Assembly: GCA_009667805.1 (NCBI GenBank)
Contig: CM019069.1
Span: 94,089,204 to 94,153,203, forward strand
DNA: 64,000 nt
From: Leptobrachium leishanense
Taxonomy: Eukaryota > Chordata > Amphibia > Anura > Megophryidae
Reading direction: 5' to 3'
Shown here: positions 46,875 to 58,519 of the stretch, piece by piece
Position numbering within the stretch: the stretch's first letter is position 1
Layout of the letters: the number at the start of each line of letters is the position of its first letter
The notes under the pieces: generated by a model
The model's input: the letters and a program-made list of their open reading frames with translations, nothing else
Databases searched by the model: none
Told to the model about the DNA's origin: nothing
Translations under genes and position numbers: made by a program

Positions 46875-47043
46875 CAGGGTTATTCAGAGAGCGTGAAAAA
46901 CTGGAGAATGAAAAATTCTAGGTCAAAATAGCCAAACCAGAAAAATTCTCCCTTTCATCTCACTTTCCAAATCGGCTATTTTGACCTAGAATTTTTCATT
47001 CTCCAGTCATTCTCCTGCTTTTCACGCTCTCTGAATAACCCTG
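46875..47043. mobile_element. Hairpin MITE of the CAGGGTTATTCAG family (copy 3)
   Basis: CAGGGTTATTCAGAGAGCGT pairs with ACGCTCTCTGAATAACCCTG, and pairing continues inward for most of the 169 bp. Best-preserved copy. Confidence 0.8.
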
Positions 47044-47065
47044 ATAGTGTATACAACATGTCACT

Positions 47066-47740
47066 TTAACCCCTTTGGGACGCCGGACGTACCATGCCGT
47101 CCTGCATTAGGTGGGCTTTAACGCCGCAGGGTGGCATGGTATGTCCTTGGTGTCCGAAGCTGGTCCGTTACCTATTCTTTTCTCCCCCGGTGATTCCAAC
47201 GCAGATCTGGCTTCCATGAAGCCATATCTGCATTTATATACCCTCCTGGCGCACTGACGTCATCACGCCGGACACAATGACGTCAGTTTCAGGTTGCCCC
47301 CCCCCTGCTGAAGCAGTGGAAGTGCCTGAAGGGGAGAGTGGATCTTTTGGATCCCTCTATCTCCCCATTGCCGGGGGGTAGAAGGGAATGCCAGGCATCC
47401 CTGGAAAGGTCACATTCTGCCCTTTCCAGGGCTGCATTCTGTTAACCCCCTAGTTGCCTGGCCGCAATCCGGCACCAATTGGCGCCAGATGGTGGCCTTT
47501 TTCCAGTGGGGGGCCGCCATCTTGGATGGCAGCCCCATCTCTTGGGATTTCTAAGGAAATCCTATAGTGGAGTTAGGTGGTTATTTTAGCTCCGGATCGG
47601 TGGCAGCTAGAGGGTCATGTCTGCTATCATTGGAAAGGCCAGAGCATGGCCAAATGACCAGGTCACAAGTAAAAATAAAATTGTAAAAAATTTAAAATAA
47701 TAAAAAAAATTAATTTCTTTAATTAAATTTAATAAGTCTG
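47066..47740. mobile_element. TTAA-type element, left part
   Basis: Starts TTAACCCCTTTGGGACGCC with an inverted pair GTACCATGCCGTCCTGC / GCAGGGTGGCATGGTATG just inside. Contains CATCTTGGATGGCAGCC and TATCATTGGAAAGGCC, motifs of the other TTAA elements here. No right terminus was found before about 47740. Confidence 0.6.
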
Positions 47741-47839
47741 TGCCCTTTCATTGTAGCCCAACAGCAGACACACACTCATGTCCTGATTGCTATTGGTCTT
47801 CAAACCCAATTCCCTGCTTTCTCAGCATACCATACCAAG

Positions 47840-49303
47840 TAGACATGTGCATTCGTTTTAGTACTAAAACTATTTTAGTCTGAATTTTGGGATAATTTAG
47901 TTTTAGTATGACTCAAGCGATACGAAACTGCTCAGTACAAAAAACGAAAGAAACTAAAATAAAATGCACTACATTTTAGTTTCAGTCCTTTTTGTGATAT
48001 TACATTGAGGGAAGGAGACCAGTAATTAAGCGCAACATCGCAAAGCTACAGAAAAGGTTTGTATGCGTAATCCTTCCCGACCCCTACCCGAAAATCTGAC
48101 AGTGATAGAGCTCCAGAATACTCATTCGCAGCACAGACAGCCAGCACAGGAGAGGAAACCTTTACTTAACCCTTGCATGTCTATGAGACAGACAAGATGA
48201 TAAAAGCAGCTGGAGAAGGAAAACATTCAAATAAATCACACTGAAAGCTAATGACAGAGGAGGGCTGGATAGTAAAAACCCCTTTTAACAAGCAGCGCTG
48301 GGAGAAGAGAGGGACTTTATAAAACGTGTGTTATCTCCCCTCCCGCTCTGCATAATAGGGGCTTAGGTCTGATACATTTTATATTATCCAGGAGTACTAT
48401 CCCCTTTCCTCATCTATATAAAGTCCCTCTCCTCTCCCAGTGCTGCTTGGTATAAAGTTTTTTTTTTTTTTTACTTCTGATACATTTAGTATCCAGCTCT
48501 TACAGTTACTGTCATTATGAGCCTTCAGTGTGATTTATTTGAATGTTTTCCCTAGATTTAAAGTGCTTTATTTTATTATAAAAATCAATTTGCACCAGTC
48601 ATCTCTTCTCTGAGCTTTCAGACCGATTTAAGTTAATATTTTCCCTCTCCCCTGCTTTTATATTCCTATGTCTCCCCCACAGAGATACAAAGTTTAAGTA
48701 AAAGTTCCCTCACCTGTGCTGGATAAGCATTGCATTGCATTCCGCAGTTCTGCACCCTCCACATGCCAATGCAGTAGGATGTTCTATACAGAGAGGGGTA
48801 TTAATTAATGCAGGAGGATGTTATCTACATTATACAGAGAGGAGTATTAATGCAGGAGGATGTTCTATACATTATACAGAGAGGAGCTGCTTGTTATATT
48901 ATCTCTCAGTACAATGTATCAGACTCAGCTGTTACAGTAACTGACTGTAACAGCGCTCAGAGTTTCATTAAAATAAGGAAATAATATTGTTCTAACCTCT
49001 TATATATAAAAAATATTATTTACTAGTTTTACTGAAACTCTGTGCACTGTGATGAGCAGCAGTCAGTTACTGTAACAGCTTTGCCTGGCACATTGTAGTG
49101 AGAGTGAGTGATACTGTAACAAGCAACGATCTCAGCCCTCTGAGGAGCCACTACAATAGTAATTTTATCCACTGGTTTTCGGATGAATGAAATTAGTTTT
49201 CATACTAAAGCACTGAAAACGAATTTCTTTAGCAACTAAATAAATTGCATTTTAGGACTAATCCATTAGTTCAAAACGAAATTTTGTGCTGTGCACATGT
49301 CTA
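47840..49303. mobile_element. hAT-type non-autonomous element
   Basis: Ends TAGACATGTGCATTCGTTTT and inverted ...GTGCACATGTCTA; flanking octamers ATACCAAG (47832-47839) and AGACCAAG (49304-49311) differ at one base. ACTAAAA/TTTTAGT blocks are frequent next to both ends. Internally, AGCAGCGCTGGGAGAAGAGA (48291) pairs with TCTCCTCTCCCAGTGCTGCT (48430), and a block with GCAGGAGGATGTT occurs about three times at 48770-48890. No transposase. Confidence 0.75.
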
Positions 49304-50764
49304 AGACCAAGAGCCCGATTTACAAGGGTAGCGCTAAAATGGGGACGTTAATGGAGATAATCTGTGTCTGCAGGTTTCCCCTTAGTATCCCTATTTTAAC
49401 CATTCGATTCCGAAATCAAGCGCTTCCCTTAATGATACGCACGGTGGCGCTTTTCCACCGCCGCGAGTATCCCCTCCTGAAGTCCATATGACTTCATGGA
49501 GGTTTCCACTACCGGGCCACGAGTTCTCGTGTGACACATACAGGCAGAATTAGCCTTTGTGCTAAATACAGTAACTGTGATAAAGATAATAAAAATGGTA
49601 AGCTCTCCTGCTTACGGGCATCAGAAAACTGAATTGGTCTGTCCCTAAACCCTAGTTCATAGCACCTTGAAATTGTCTATGTAAATCAAATTGCTTAAAA
49701 GATATCGAATCAATGACAAATTAGTAATTTTTTATTTTCATCCTTTTGAAAAGACTATCCATTCTTTTAGGTGCATGATTATTTTTGTTACAGTTGATAT
49801 TTTTTAATTAGTCATCTTGTCCTTTCCTGAGCATGTGTGAAGATTAATCAAGAGTCTTCATATGCAAAGTAAGTTTCCTATTCTCAAAATTAAACCTCAT
49901 TTATTTCCTTTGACTTGCTTATCAGATTTCTAAAATGTCACCAGTATGTATGGTATTTTGATTAAAAGATCAATTCGAGAATACACAAATGAAAAGCTTT
50001 AAGAATTATTATTGTAACCTTGTAAAAAAAAGATTGTGAATGTTTTGGTATCACGAGCTCAACACCAACCCAATCAAGGTTACTTCATATGCAAAACATA
50101 CTGTGAATCATCCATATTGGAAATTGTCATTCTTATCCGACCATTGCATGCTAATAAAATTTGAAAAGAGTAGGGCTGAAATGACTTATTGGCAACTAAT
50201 CGATAATGAGAACAGTTGACAACAAATTTTCAATATCGATTGGTCCTCCTACAGTGCGCACTGTTTGTTTAAAGTCAGATGCTACTTCGGAAACATATTG
50301 GAGAAGATGGGCCAGCTGCCCTACGATTTAGTTCTAGAGTTTTGTCCTTACATCTGTGATGTGCGTCACTTTGGACTTGGGGTACATGGGCCTAGAAATG
50401 TATTTGAGAGGTGCAGGCCTGAACTTTCATATTGTTTCCCTGCCCTTTCCTTTGTCAAAGTCACCCTGCATCTACAATTGTAGATGCAGGGTGTTTGTTT
50501 TCTGTGCCCTATGCCCTGATGTCGGTGTTATATTAATATTCCCATATGTATTTATTGAGGAGCCTCCTGTGTGTATTTGTGAGTAATGGACTCCTTTGTT
50601 TTCACATGCTTCCATCAATTGCCCCCCTTCCCTCAGCAACTAGCTGTAACCGGATCCCTGTGATACTCCCTTATCATTTGCTTAAAGTCTGGGCATGTTT
50701 CCATTCTCTTATACCTTCCCACTGTGTGTCTGTTTTTCCCAATTTTAAAGAAAGTCAGTCCCAG
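49304..50764. other. Intronic sequence with a dispersed repeat and a short palindrome
   Basis: 49355-49455 (TCTGTGTCTGCAGGTTTCCC, TTAGTATCCCTATTTTAAC) is related to 63763-63870 in the same orientation, an unnamed repeat. The remainder looks unique. A perfect 32-bp palindrome lies at 50462-50493. Confidence 0.45.
50462..50493. repeat. Perfect 32-bp palindrome
   Basis: The 16 bases CACCCTGCATCTACAA are followed at once by their exact reverse complement, with no loop. Confidence 0.95.
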
Positions 50765-50850
50765 TTTGTATTGTGTGGGTTTGGGCCAGAACCAGTACTC
50801 CTACGGAATACTGGCAGCGAGGGGAGCATTCTGCACGTGGGCACAGGAAC
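50765..50850 (+). repeat. Dispersed repeat fragment paired with 41818-41880
   Basis: Shares GTGTGGGTTTGGGCCAGAA and CAGTACTCCT with the inverse of 41818-41880. The wider stretch to about 51120 may belong to the same repeat. Confidence 0.5.
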
Positions 50851-52119
50851 ACACACACACACCAACATCTAACCAGATTAATTCTATTAAGTGTGTTGAA
50901 GGAACGCACAGACTCTTGGGTGCTGCCTTTGGATGGAGGGAAAGGTCTTTTATTCTTTCTTGGAGCAGGGGTCCTGTGCTCCCACCCTACCCTTTCTGCC
51001 TTCCACTTTGAAAATAATATACAGAAAAAATGCTCCTCCTGGCTTCCAAAACTGTGAATGTGGCTACTACGGGCTTCTAAAACGGCTTTCTCTGTCTCCT
51101 AAGTTTGATATCCACACAATATAACTTTTTAAGCCCTGGCAAAGTCGCACATTTTTTCTTCCACATCCACAAATGAAAATTGTACCTGGATTTTCTAGAA
51201 ATCTGACTATCATAATGTAGATATCAAGTGGCAATTTGTCAGATGCAAATGTCTTATACACTTTTATCTATATAATACAGAAGATCCAAATTAGTGCTAT
51301 ATGATCATTTTCTCTTCTACTCTCATTGTCTAATAAGCCAAAACGTGTATAATTTATCTCATGAAATATTCAAAAATGTGTTAAAAATAAAATAGTAATG
51401 AAGTATATCTTGTTTTACAGTACACTCTTGCCAGAAAGGAATAATTAAGGTGAAGTTGTCACATTTAAACACAAACCTGTCTCACTAGCACTGAATTGCA
51501 ATAAGAAGTATGAGGGATTGTTATCAAGCATGACATCTCATTAAAATCTCTGCATAGCCTTGGGTGCTTGAACTGTTACACTTTAATCGAATATTTTGTG
51601 ACAACTTGAATTCTGAAGGATGTACCACCAGTAGAGGAAATCAACAAATCCATTCATCCGGATAAAGAAAAACTTTTGATTCACACAAAACACAGAATAC
51701 AACTGAACTGCTTAATAAAGTTGTGGGTATTTATAATATTTATAAAATATCCCTTATCCGGAATTCCAAAATATGGAATATTTTTTTCATATATTACATT
51801 TCTGGTCTCAAACATTTCAGAGAAGGGATACTAACTCTGTGCACTGTGGGTAATCAAGTTGAAATAGTAGGTCCATCACATCACTAAGCTCAAACCTGTA
51901 ATGAGGTTAAAAAGTGTGATAATAATAGATAAAAACCTATGTTAATTATTAGAAAAAGGTATCCCTCACCATACAGTAGTGAAGAGAAAGTTCAGGGGAA
52001 TAGACCTGACCCATCGGGACTAAACCCACAATTGTAATAAAAAAACAACCAGAAACCCAGTTACTGGATAGGTCCGATACATAAAAACATGCATTCTTTA
52101 TTGAAAATAGTTAACGAAA
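50851..52119. other. Non-coding intronic sequence
   Basis: No gene or element recognised. Confidence 0.4.
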
Positions 52120-52364
52120 TTAACCCCTTCACTGCTGAGCCATTTCCCGTTTTTAAAAACATTTTTTTTTTCTTTTTTTTTTCTTTACATTAAACATGGT
52201 CATGTTTGGTATCATTGGAAAGGCCATGCGCTGGCCTTTCTAATGATACCAAACATGACCCTGCTAGCTGAAAACAGGAGATATCGGGGTTCAAACAAAC
52301 CTCAATCTTTCCTTAGGAGTCAATAAGGACGTTCCCCACACGTCCTCAGCAGTGAAAGGGTTAA
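52120..52364. mobile_element. Compact TTAA-flanked MITE with a long central hairpin
   Basis: Starts TTAACCCCTTCACTGCTGAG and ends CTCAGCAGTGAAAGGGTTAA, 20-bp inverted ends with one difference, TTAA on both sides. Its centre (52197-52260) is a second inverted repeat, GGTCATGTTTGGTATCATTG with its complement around GCCATGCGCTGGC. Confidence 0.85.
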
Positions 52365-53560
52365 ATCCCATAAAAAAACACGTTGTTTGGTACTCCCAGA
52401 ACCGCAACACCAAAATATGACCTTCTTTCTATTGGAAGGCCGTAGAACAACCTGCATACAATTAGAGAGATAGCAAAATCACCAATAAATCCCTGATGCA
52501 GTTCCTATGTCTCAATCGTTTCTTTACTCTCCCCTTATATATCTCTATAAACTGAGAAGGCGAACTATAGTTCTTCAAAAAGATAGTATCAAAGTGCATA
52601 TGCAAAGGCAGCAGATAAGGCTCTTTAAATTAATGGATCAATATCCCAATAATAAACAGACAGGACATGACATAAAGAACCAAAGACACGCCGTTGTTTA
52701 GAAGTCCCAAGACTGCACGTAATAACAAACACACTTAGGCTAGGGTCAGACTGAGGCAGTGCGAACGCGCGTTCTGGCGCACTTAATCACGGCCGTGCTA
52801 GCAGCAGATGCCGGGCAATGACGGCCAATATACGAAGTACGGTCGCACAAAAGTCCGGCTGCGCAACGCAAGTGGAAAATGAACGCATCTTTTCGAGAAC
52901 GTTAAACCACTAGTACTGACGTACAGAGTGCGCTGCGTCCGCTAGCGGCGTGTGTGCGTGAATTGGAGACATCAGACGCTGCTAATGTCCGGCCAACATA
53001 AGTCCAGATGCAAGAAGTGTTTTATTGATGATCCGTACAAAATCACGGATGAAACTGCGCATAGTATGACCGCTATTGCGTATTCCGTGAAAAAATACGT
53101 CCATTCTTCGAACGCACATTTTCACGGACAACGTGAAAAATGCGTTAGTCTGACCCTAGCCTAAGATGTAACCTTATTTTATATAGGTAAGTTTCAAAAA
53201 GATAATGAAAAGACCATAGATCAACCTGCATAAAATCAGAGAGAGATGGTATGAGCACCAGTAGATTGTTCCCTAATGCAGTTCCTATGCCTCAATCATA
53301 TCTGCAATCTCCCGACATATCCCCCAATAGATTGGAAAGGAGAGCTGTAGTTGTTCAAAGAAAAAAACTATTTGCTGATTGGTTTCTGTTTTATCAGCTC
53401 ATTATAATATGGAGTGCGAGTCCTGTCTGCATAATATTAGGATATTGATCCATTAATTTGAAGGGCGTTCTCTGATACCTTTTGTAAGCCCACACTGATA
53501 TTATTTCTTTGAACAACTACAGCTCTCCTTTCCATGCAAGAGCTGAATTACAGCTCCATG
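52365..53560. repeat. Cluster of direct and inverted repeats around a Harbinger-like MITE
   Basis: A block with AACCTGCATACAATTAGAGA and ATGCAGTTCCTATGTCTCAA at 52447-52590 recurs directly at 53223-53365. ATTAATGGATCAATATCCCA (52629) has an inverted copy at 53442-53465, and GCTGTAGTTGTTCAAAGAA (53347) an inverted copy at 53503-53525. The parent element is not identified. Confidence 0.6.
52738..53161. mobile_element. PIF/Harbinger-like MITE (copy c)
   Basis: Ends GGCTAGGGTCAGACTGAGGC and GCGTTAGTCTGACCCTAGCC, flanked by TTA on the left and TAA on the right. The interior matches copy b in inverse orientation (CGGCCAATATACGAAGTACG). Confidence 0.7.
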
Positions 53561-55029
53561 TAACCAACTTGCTTCAGCTGACATTACAGTAGTAGCACAA
53601 GGCAATCTACAGTCAGGTCCAGAAATATTGGGACATCGTCACAATTCTAACATCTTTGGCTCTATACACCACCAAATCATTCAACCACAACTGCCCTTTT
53701 AAAAGTTTCCAATGATATCCAGGCTGGCATGGAACAAGGAAACCTAACTGGAGCCATCTTCCTTGATTTTGCCAAGGCCTTTGACACCGTAGACCATGGC
53801 ATCTTATTAAAAAACTTAAAAACTCTGGTATTGGTGATCGCGCGCTAACCTGGTTTCAATCATATGTGTCTGATCGGTCCGAATATGTGTCCATTTCTGA
53901 CAGCACTTCCCTCGCAGTCACGTGCGGTGTACCCCAAGGCTCGATACTCTGCCCCCTGCTATTCACAATATTCATAAATGATCTGCCCAATGTCTGCAAA
54001 GCCTCAACTGTACACATGTACGCACTGTAATCTATACCAGCAAACCAGATCTCCCACAGCTGGAGGCCGTGCTGCAAGACCAATTCACAGAGGTAGAAAA
54101 GTGGATCAAAGATAACAAACTTTTTCTAAATGCTGACAAAACTGTTACAATGCTCTTTGGAACAGCACCTAAGCTACACAAATTGCAAACACCCCATCTA
54201 TGTGTCAGGACAAAATAAAATGGCACGCTGACCACAGTCACTTCTCTCAAATATCTAGGTATGTGGTTAGACCCAAATCTATCCTTTGGCCCCCACATCG
54301 AAAAACTTTCTAAAATTTACCCCAAACTAGGTGCCCTGTACAGAAACAAATCCTGCCTGAGCCCCGCAGTAAGAAAGCATGTTAACCCCTTAGTGACGGG
54401 CGGTTTTACACGAATCCGTCCGTTCGTGACCGCTGCTGTTTTACGTTTCTGCGCTCTTCGTGTTTTACGTCAAATTTTCCTCTTACTCGTTTATGTAACC
54501 CACACATATGTTACACTGTTTTTCTCGTCACTAAATGGACTTTATAAAGATTACCATTTTCATCATTTCATATAATTACTTATAAAAAATAATGTGTGAA
54601 ATATGACACAAAAATTGAAAAAAACCACTTTTCGAACTTTGACCCCAAATTTCTTATGTATCAACAACCGTCAAAAAAATTTTATTCTTTAGTAGTTTCT
54701 AAATTTAGTACTGAGTTTAGCAATACCCAATGTTTACATATTCCTCGCTTTTTCCTTATTTATGCAACAATAAGTGCAAGTAGCACTTTGCCATTTCCAA
54801 AGAGTTTATTTCAAAAACTAGTGATAGTGACATTGTAACACTGATATCTGTCACTAATTCCTGAATAACCCTCCACATATACATATTTTTTAAAGTACAC
54901 AAATCAAGGTATTAAACTTGGGGTATTTTGACTCTTTCCATGCAAACCATTTTACCACAAATCTATGCCAAAGTTTTGAGAAAAAAAAAAAATTTGGTCA
55001 TTTTTTTTTTGAACGCAATTTAAGAATAC

Positions 55030-57050
55030 ATGTACTGTGAACTTTGAGGTTTACTGCCAAAAAGCACCCCAAAATATGTTCAGCAACATCTTCTGAGTAA
55101 ATTGATACCACCCAAGTATAGGTATGTCGGGTCATTTGGGGGCTAAAAGGCCTTATTTGGGGGGTGCGCATTTCAGTTTTCCAACTTGGAATTTTCACAT
55201 TTCGTCATCATGCACCCATGTCCTATTTGGGACATTTTTGAAGCCGGCCAAAGTAATTTACCCCCATCAAACCATATATTTTTAGAAAGGCACACCCTGG
55301 GGTGCTTCAAAGAGTTGTATTTTAACACTTTCCATGCACTAGCTCTATGTCAAACTTTCAGGTAGTCACTTTTTGTGTTATTTTTTCACACACATTGTAC
55401 TTTAGGCATGAATTGTCAAATCCAGTTATGGGTTACTGCCAAAAAACACCCCAAAATATGTTCAGCAACATCTTCTGAGTAAATTGATACCACCCATGTA
55501 TAGGTTATGTCGGGTCATTTGGGGGCTAATAGGCCTTATTTGGGGGGTGCGCATTTCAGTTTTCCAACTTGGAATTTTCACATTTCGTCATCATGCACCC
55601 ATGTCCTATTTGGGACATTTTTGAAGCCGGCCAAAGTAATTTCCCCCATCAAACCATATATTTTTAGAAAGAGCACACCCTAGGTGCTTCAAAGAGTTGT
55701 ATTTTAACACTTTCCATGCACTAGCTCTATGTCAAACTTTCAGGTAGTCACTTTTTGTGTTATTTTTTCACACACATTGTACTTTAGGCATGAATTGTCA
55801 AATCCAGTTATGGTTACTGCCAAAAAACACCCCAAAATATGTTCAGCAACATCTTCTGAGTAAATTGATACCACCCATGTATAGGTATGTCGGGTCATTT
55901 GGGGGCTAATAGGCCTATTTGGGGGGTGCGCATTTCAGTTTTCCAACTTGGAATTTTCACATTTCGTCATCATGCACCCATGTCCTATTTGGGACATTTT
56001 TGAAGCCGGCCAAAGTAATTTACCCCCATCAAACCATAATTTTTAGAAAGGGCACACCCTAGGGTGCTTCAAAGAGTTGTATTTTAACACTTTCCATGCA
56101 CTAGCTCTATGTCAAACTTTCAGGTAGTCACTTTTTGTGTTATTTTTTCACACACATTGTACTTTAGGCATGAATTGTCAAATCCAGTTATGGGTTACTG
56201 CCAAAAAACACCCCAAAATATGTTCAGCAACATCTTCTGAGTAAATTGATACCACCCATATATAGATTTGTTCTGTTGTTTTTGGGGTGCTACGCCAATC
56301 TTGACATGTGCTTGTCAATTTTCTAATTTGACATACAGTATCTTCTTTGCTTATCTTCTTTTTAGGGGCCTTTTTACATACCCCAGTTTTATGAACGTGC
56401 ATATATTTGGTAAGCTAACACCCCAAAGTATGTAAATGGAGTGTTTTTATGCTATGGATGCATCCGTTTGCTCCAAACAAATTGGATACAGTTTGGTGGT
56501 CATTTTTCATTTTCACACCACATCAGTTTTGGACTGTGATTTAGGAGACACTGTTGTTTGTTACTGCATGAAAACTCTCCAGGTTGTTTTCTGCAAGATC
56601 TCCTGAGTACACCCATGCCCCCCATGCATAGGTTGCCAGGATTTTGGGAAGGTTCAAATACAATTTTTATGACTTTGTCATTAGAGTTGAAATTGAGATT
56701 ATTTCTTCAGCTAGGCCTATCTTTGGTTTTGGTTCTACCGCATACCCCCAGTTTGAATTATTGCCAGAAAATTGTTTATATTTGTTATGTTGACACCCCA
56801 AGGTATTGCATATGGAGTGCTTTGATGCCATGGATGCAACGGTTTTAGCCCAAAAACATTTGAGAAGGTGTGTGTGTAAATTTTTCAATTTTCAGATTTT
56901 TACGCCCACAGTAGTTTTGGACTGTGATTTAGGAGACACTGTTGTTTGTTACTGCATGAAAACTCTCCAGGTTGTTTTCTGCAAGATCTCCTGAGTTACA
57001 CCATGCCCCCCATGCATAGGTGTGGCAAAATTTTGGCAAAATAGAGCACC
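55030..57050. repeat. Tandem array of about 385-bp units inside piggyBac copy B
   Basis: The block AATATGTTCAGCAACATCTT recurs at about 55073, 55456, 55835 and 56217, each followed by the same 380 bp (TGTCGGGTCATTTGGGGGCT, CATTTCGTCATCATGCACCC, TTTTGAAGCCGGCCAAAGTA). A second, more diverged pair of units starts with TTTTGGACTGTGATTTAGGA at 56527 and 56914. Neighbouring units at 55.4-56.2 kb are nearly identical. Confidence 0.9.
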
Positions 57051-57738
57051 AATTGTAGAACATAAAAAGTGACGAATAAAATGTAAAAGTCTGGTGCCTG
57101 TCAAACTGGGGATGCTCTCTAGGGGGCACAGGCTGTTGTCACTGAAGTGCATGAAACGCAAAATGTTTTATACCTTCTACGTGACATTGATTGGGGGTAA
57201 ATGGGGGTAGAGCAGATGGGGCTACCTGCTCCAGTAGGAGCGAAATTGAGGCTTCTTTACGATGCCTCAGCATAGTAAGTGCCAGAATTTCAGAAATTCT
57301 GGCACATCTAGCGGGGTCCATTGCTGCCTTGCCAATAGGAGTCTGGCTTCGCAGCACAATGCTGATGGGCATACAGATTTGATTGGGCCACGATGTGGCC
57401 CAACAAATCACCCCATAAAACACCTGCAAAAACTGTGGCGGTAATCCTGCAAACATAATATTGATGCCAGGATTTGCCGTGAAAGGAGGATATCTGGCCT
57501 CTGCGATGAGGCACTACCCACTCCTCAGCTGGAGCTGTTGCGTCTCCTGCTGGCAGTGGTGACCCAGGATCTGCATCAGAAACATCACTAGATACATCAG
57601 CCAGCGTAGATAATGTATCTAGCGACGTCTCTGAGCAGTTAGCGGGGTCGAAATGAGGGTCTGAGTCTGACGCAGATGCCTCAGATTCTGACGCCAGGAT
57701 GGCAATGCCTCCTCGGCGCTGTACACCCTCTCAGACAT
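56930..57738 (-). pseudogene. piggyBac transposase relic, N-terminal third only
   Basis: The sense strand begins at the ATG at 57738 (MSERVYSAEEAL), matching the conserved piggyBac start. An acidic stretch follows in another frame (ASESEASASDSDPHFDP, SDVSDADPGSP). Then come NLYAHQHCAAKPDS, a region corresponding to PLDVPEFLKFWGLTML-type sequence scattered over frames, and RFMHFSDNSLCP at about 57160-57120. Several frameshifts and stops occur. The catalytic DDD region and C-terminal zinc finger are missing; the sequence runs into the tandem array instead. The transposase would cut at TTAA sites. Confidence 0.8.
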
Positions 57739-58173
57739 TATAATAATAGATTATAAAATTTTATAATTATTATATATATATAAGCGGATTGTTGGTTCTT
57801 AGGAAGAACCGTTGGTTTCACAAGAAAATACAAATAAACACCTAAATCTCTCTAAATCCCTCTAAACCTGCCTCAATTCTTCTAAATCTCCCTAAAATCT
57901 CTCTAAATCTGCCTCAATTTTTCTAATCTCCCTAAATCTCACTAAATCTCTAACCTGTCAAATCTGATCTCTCTCTCTCGCTCACCAAACACAAGTGAGG
58001 AGAGGAGGGAGAAATCACAGAGGTCAGAGCCAATATTTACAAAATATTGACCTGACCTGACAAATTAGAAATTTTATTTTGATTTTTTCTAACTTCTGAT
58101 TGATGTTGCTAGCCTGCCTCTCTGAGGCAGGCGGTAGAACATCCCACTCAGCCCCAAGATGACCCTGCCCTTA

Positions 58174-58519
58174 AACCCTAACCCTAGCCCTAACCCTACC
58201 CCTAACCCTACCCCTAACCCTAACCCTACCCCTAACCCTACCCCTACCCCTAACCCTACCCCTAACCCTAACCCTACCCCTACCCCTACCCCTAACCCTA
58301 CCCCTAACCCTACCCCTAACCCACCCTACCCCTAACCCTACCCCTACCCCTAACCCTAACCCTACCCCTAACCCTACCCTAACCCTACCCCTAACCCTAC
58401 CCCTAACCCTACCCCTAACCCTACCCCTAACCCTACCCTAACCCTACCCCTAACCCTACCCTAACCCTAACCTAACCCTACCCCTAACCCTAACCCTACC
58501 CCTAACCCTACCCCTAACC
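58174..58519. repeat. Degenerate telomere-like array (CCCTAA / CCCCTA)
   Basis: About 345 bp of mixed AACCCT and ACCCCT hexamers, for example CCCTAACCCTACCCCTAACC, with few irregular units. The opposite strand is TTAGGG interspersed with TAGGGG. It lies wholly inside the piggyBac element, bounded by ordinary element sequence on both sides. Confidence 0.95.

Noticed and set aside
57139..57456. Single intact gene of 105 residues on the minus strand
   Set aside because: It is an off-frame reading of the piggyBac relic; the conserved residues fall in other frames around it.
58174..58519. A true chromosome end
   Set aside because: The array is bounded on both sides by piggyBac element sequence, and the LINE and Tc1 hosts continue beyond it.
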